Positions 62,360-64,000 of a DNA stretch of 64,000 nucleotides are shown in pieces. Numbering within the stretch: position 1 is the stretch's first letter; every line of letters starts with the position of its first letter. Where the stretch lies: contig NC_039511.1 of assembly GCF_003672135.1 (NCBI RefSeq), positions 11,248,464 to 11,312,463 of the forward strand, read 5' to 3'. This DNA comes from Ooceraea biroi (Eukaryota > Arthropoda > Insecta > Hymenoptera > Formicidae). The position numbers and the translations under genes are program-made. The notes below the pieces were generated by a model. The model was not told the DNA's origin. It searched no databases and saw only the letters and a list, made by a program, of their open reading frames with translations.

Positions 62360-62880
62360 AATCTCCAAGCTTCCGCTGATCACTCTTGATCTTGAATTCC
62401 AGATTTTTAGATTCTTCCAACAGATTCAAGACTGGCTCCTTTCCAAGCGTCTAGAGAAGATTCTTCAAGCGTGCATGATCACTTCTGATCTTCCTCATAC
62501 TCCAGAAGATATTTAGAGTATTCTGAGATGTTACAGATGTTGAAGAAGACTGATATCTCCAAGTATTAAGAAACCTCCAAACGTTCGCCACGCGTTCGTG
62601 ATCACTTCCGGCCTTCCTCGTGCTTTAGAAATACTTTCAGGATCCTTCCAATCGGTCCACAGGCGTCAAGACTGATTCATCGAAAAATCTCTCAAGTTTC
62701 TGTAATCACTCTTAGTCTTCTCTGCGCTTTGAAACAGACTCGCAAGGATCTGCAATGCTTTGGGCAAGTTTCAAGACAGTTTCGCAGGAAAGTTTTCCGA
62801 GATTCTGGACGCTTCCATGCAATCACACGGTGCTGTTTCTCACTGACTCCTGCCAGCTAGCGGCAAACACGTCCGTCCAG
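62360..62880. repeat. Five-unit degenerate tandem repeat, about 98-123 bp period
   Basis: A core [ag]atcac(t/a)c or ttct recurs at 62379, 62477, 62600, 62704 and 62821. It is usually preceded by tccaag/tcaagc-like sequence and followed by cttcct / tctcc and a [ct]tttagaaa-like stretch. Spacing is 98, 123, 104 and 117 bases. The copies are heavily diverged, so this is an old minisatellite or decayed duplication. Short open frames run across it, but they do not resemble known protein. Confidence 0.6.
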
Positions 62881-63620
62881 CGCGAGCAAGCGCGCGACTA
62901 TGACTCTGAAGCTAACACCGGAGTCACGCGCGAGTTAGCACCTGTCGGCTGGCTCGGCGACGCGGTCGATCTCCCGGACTGGAACTCGGTGCACGCGCGG
63001 GTTCACCTCGCCAGTTGGCGAGGCGAGGGCGAGTTGTGGCCGCGCCCGCGCTGATTCAGGTCCAGGTGCCCTTTTCGCGTGCCCGTGTCGGTTTTCGAGA
63101 GTCCCTGCTTGCTTTCGAGAGAACAGCAAGCGAGTTGCCGCGCGCGAGAGCAATCGGGAAAACGGGCGCGCGGGTGACGGTCGGCCAACGAACTCGCGCG
63201 CGAGTCTTTCTCTCTTGGAGGGCCGGTGCGTGCCTCCGGTGCGAGGCGACGGACCGGGACTCTCTCGCCGCTCTCGAGCAGATCGTCGAGAGCCTCCACC
63301 TGCTCTCGTCCGCGGATCCGTGGGTCGAGGTAGGGATGTACTGGTCTACCGGTGGAGAAGACCGCTCGCGGATGTTCTAGTCCTTTTTGCCTTTCCTCTG
63401 CGCTGCCCTACTCCCGGCACAGATCCTGCGGCTTTTCCCGCTACGCTCCAGTTTGCCGGCGTTCTTTAAGGATGTCGACCGGTCCTCGTGGAAAGCTCGG
63501 ATTCGCTGCTGGAGATCTTGCGATCTTCGCGACTTGGTCTATGAACGATGGCACGCGAAGTCGAGAACGACGTCTCGAAATGTTCGGCTCATTCTTCTGA
63601 AATCGTTGAGTTAGTTTTGT
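62881..63620. other. GC-rich, CpG-rich block
   Basis: Dense in gcgcgc and cgagcg words, with overlapping open frames on both strands (for example plus 63015-63380 and minus 63003-63299). Translations are Arg/Ala/Ser-rich with no recognised domain. Composition fits a CpG-rich promoter or enhancer block better than a coding exon, but a lineage-specific exon cannot be excluded. Confidence 0.35.
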
Positions 63621-64000
63621 ACATGTCTGTTATTGACATTTTGGGGATGTTGTGAGGAGTTTTTTCTGTAGTTTCCTTGTCATTTGTTTCATTGTACTTG
63701 CAATTGTATGATTTAAAAATTTGTAGGTTTCGAGGAAGATAAGACAGTGATTGATCACGTTAATTTGCTTAATTTTCGTGCATTAAGTGAGAATTTATGA
63801 AAATGTACCTTCATCAATCTCTTCGTTCTCACTTTTTCTCGCGAATCGGGATTCGAGGACGTCGAACGAACGGTACTTTATATCAAACTATCTTTATCAA
63901 AGCACAGTTATCGGAATATGAATTAGCATTCAACTTTGATTTTTTATTATTTCGACGAGGAGGCAACACGCGCGCTTTCTTGAAAAGTAAGCGCGACCTA

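Noticed and set aside
61910..62389. 159-codon plus-strand open frame
   Set aside because: No recognisable domain, overlapping alternative frame, and it runs into the degenerate repeat; no splice or promoter support.

Overview
This window is eukaryotic, nuclear and insect. Its two recognisable genes are interrupted by introns with GT/AG boundaries. Between genes the DNA alternates AT-rich stretches with CpG-rich patches, and it holds many short microsatellites and few clear transposons. That texture, together with the two protein families, suggests Hymenoptera and possibly an ant. The species call is an inference from style, not from a match.

Layout. From 1 to about 35 kb I recognise no protein-coding gene. 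This region holds microsatellites, CpG-rich patches, a cluster of CRE-like sites near 2.9 kb, a decayed low-CpG open-frame stretch near 10 kb, and a candidate promoter (TATA box at 19788) followed by a candidate signal-peptide exon at 21024-21081. From 35.4 to 45.3 kb, on the minus strand, lies an SLC17-type major facilitator transporter (sialin / inorganic-phosphate-cotransporter class). Seven exons are secure (35387-38509). A phase-compatible first exon at 45259-45283 would complete a 535-residue protein. From 47.7 to 57.4 kb, also minus, eleven phase-consistent exons encode 738 residues of the C-terminal part of an espin / forked actin-bundling protein. The gene continues upstream past the last exon I can place. 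From 57.4 to 64 kb I see no certain gene. That stretch holds a five-unit degenerate tandem repeat (about 62.36-62.88 kb), a GC-rich block (62.9-63.6 kb), and a possible plus-strand first exon with a strong donor at 61518.

How the genes relate. Both genes run right to left, about 2.4 kb apart (forked stop to transporter start). Nothing suggests a functional partnership: one is a membrane carrier, the other builds actin bundles such as bristle shafts. I found no CRISPR, bacterial operon, intact transposon, tRNA or rRNA. I also found no convincing sign of an undescribed multi-gene system; the items below are gene-structure oddities, repeats and candidate regulatory sites.
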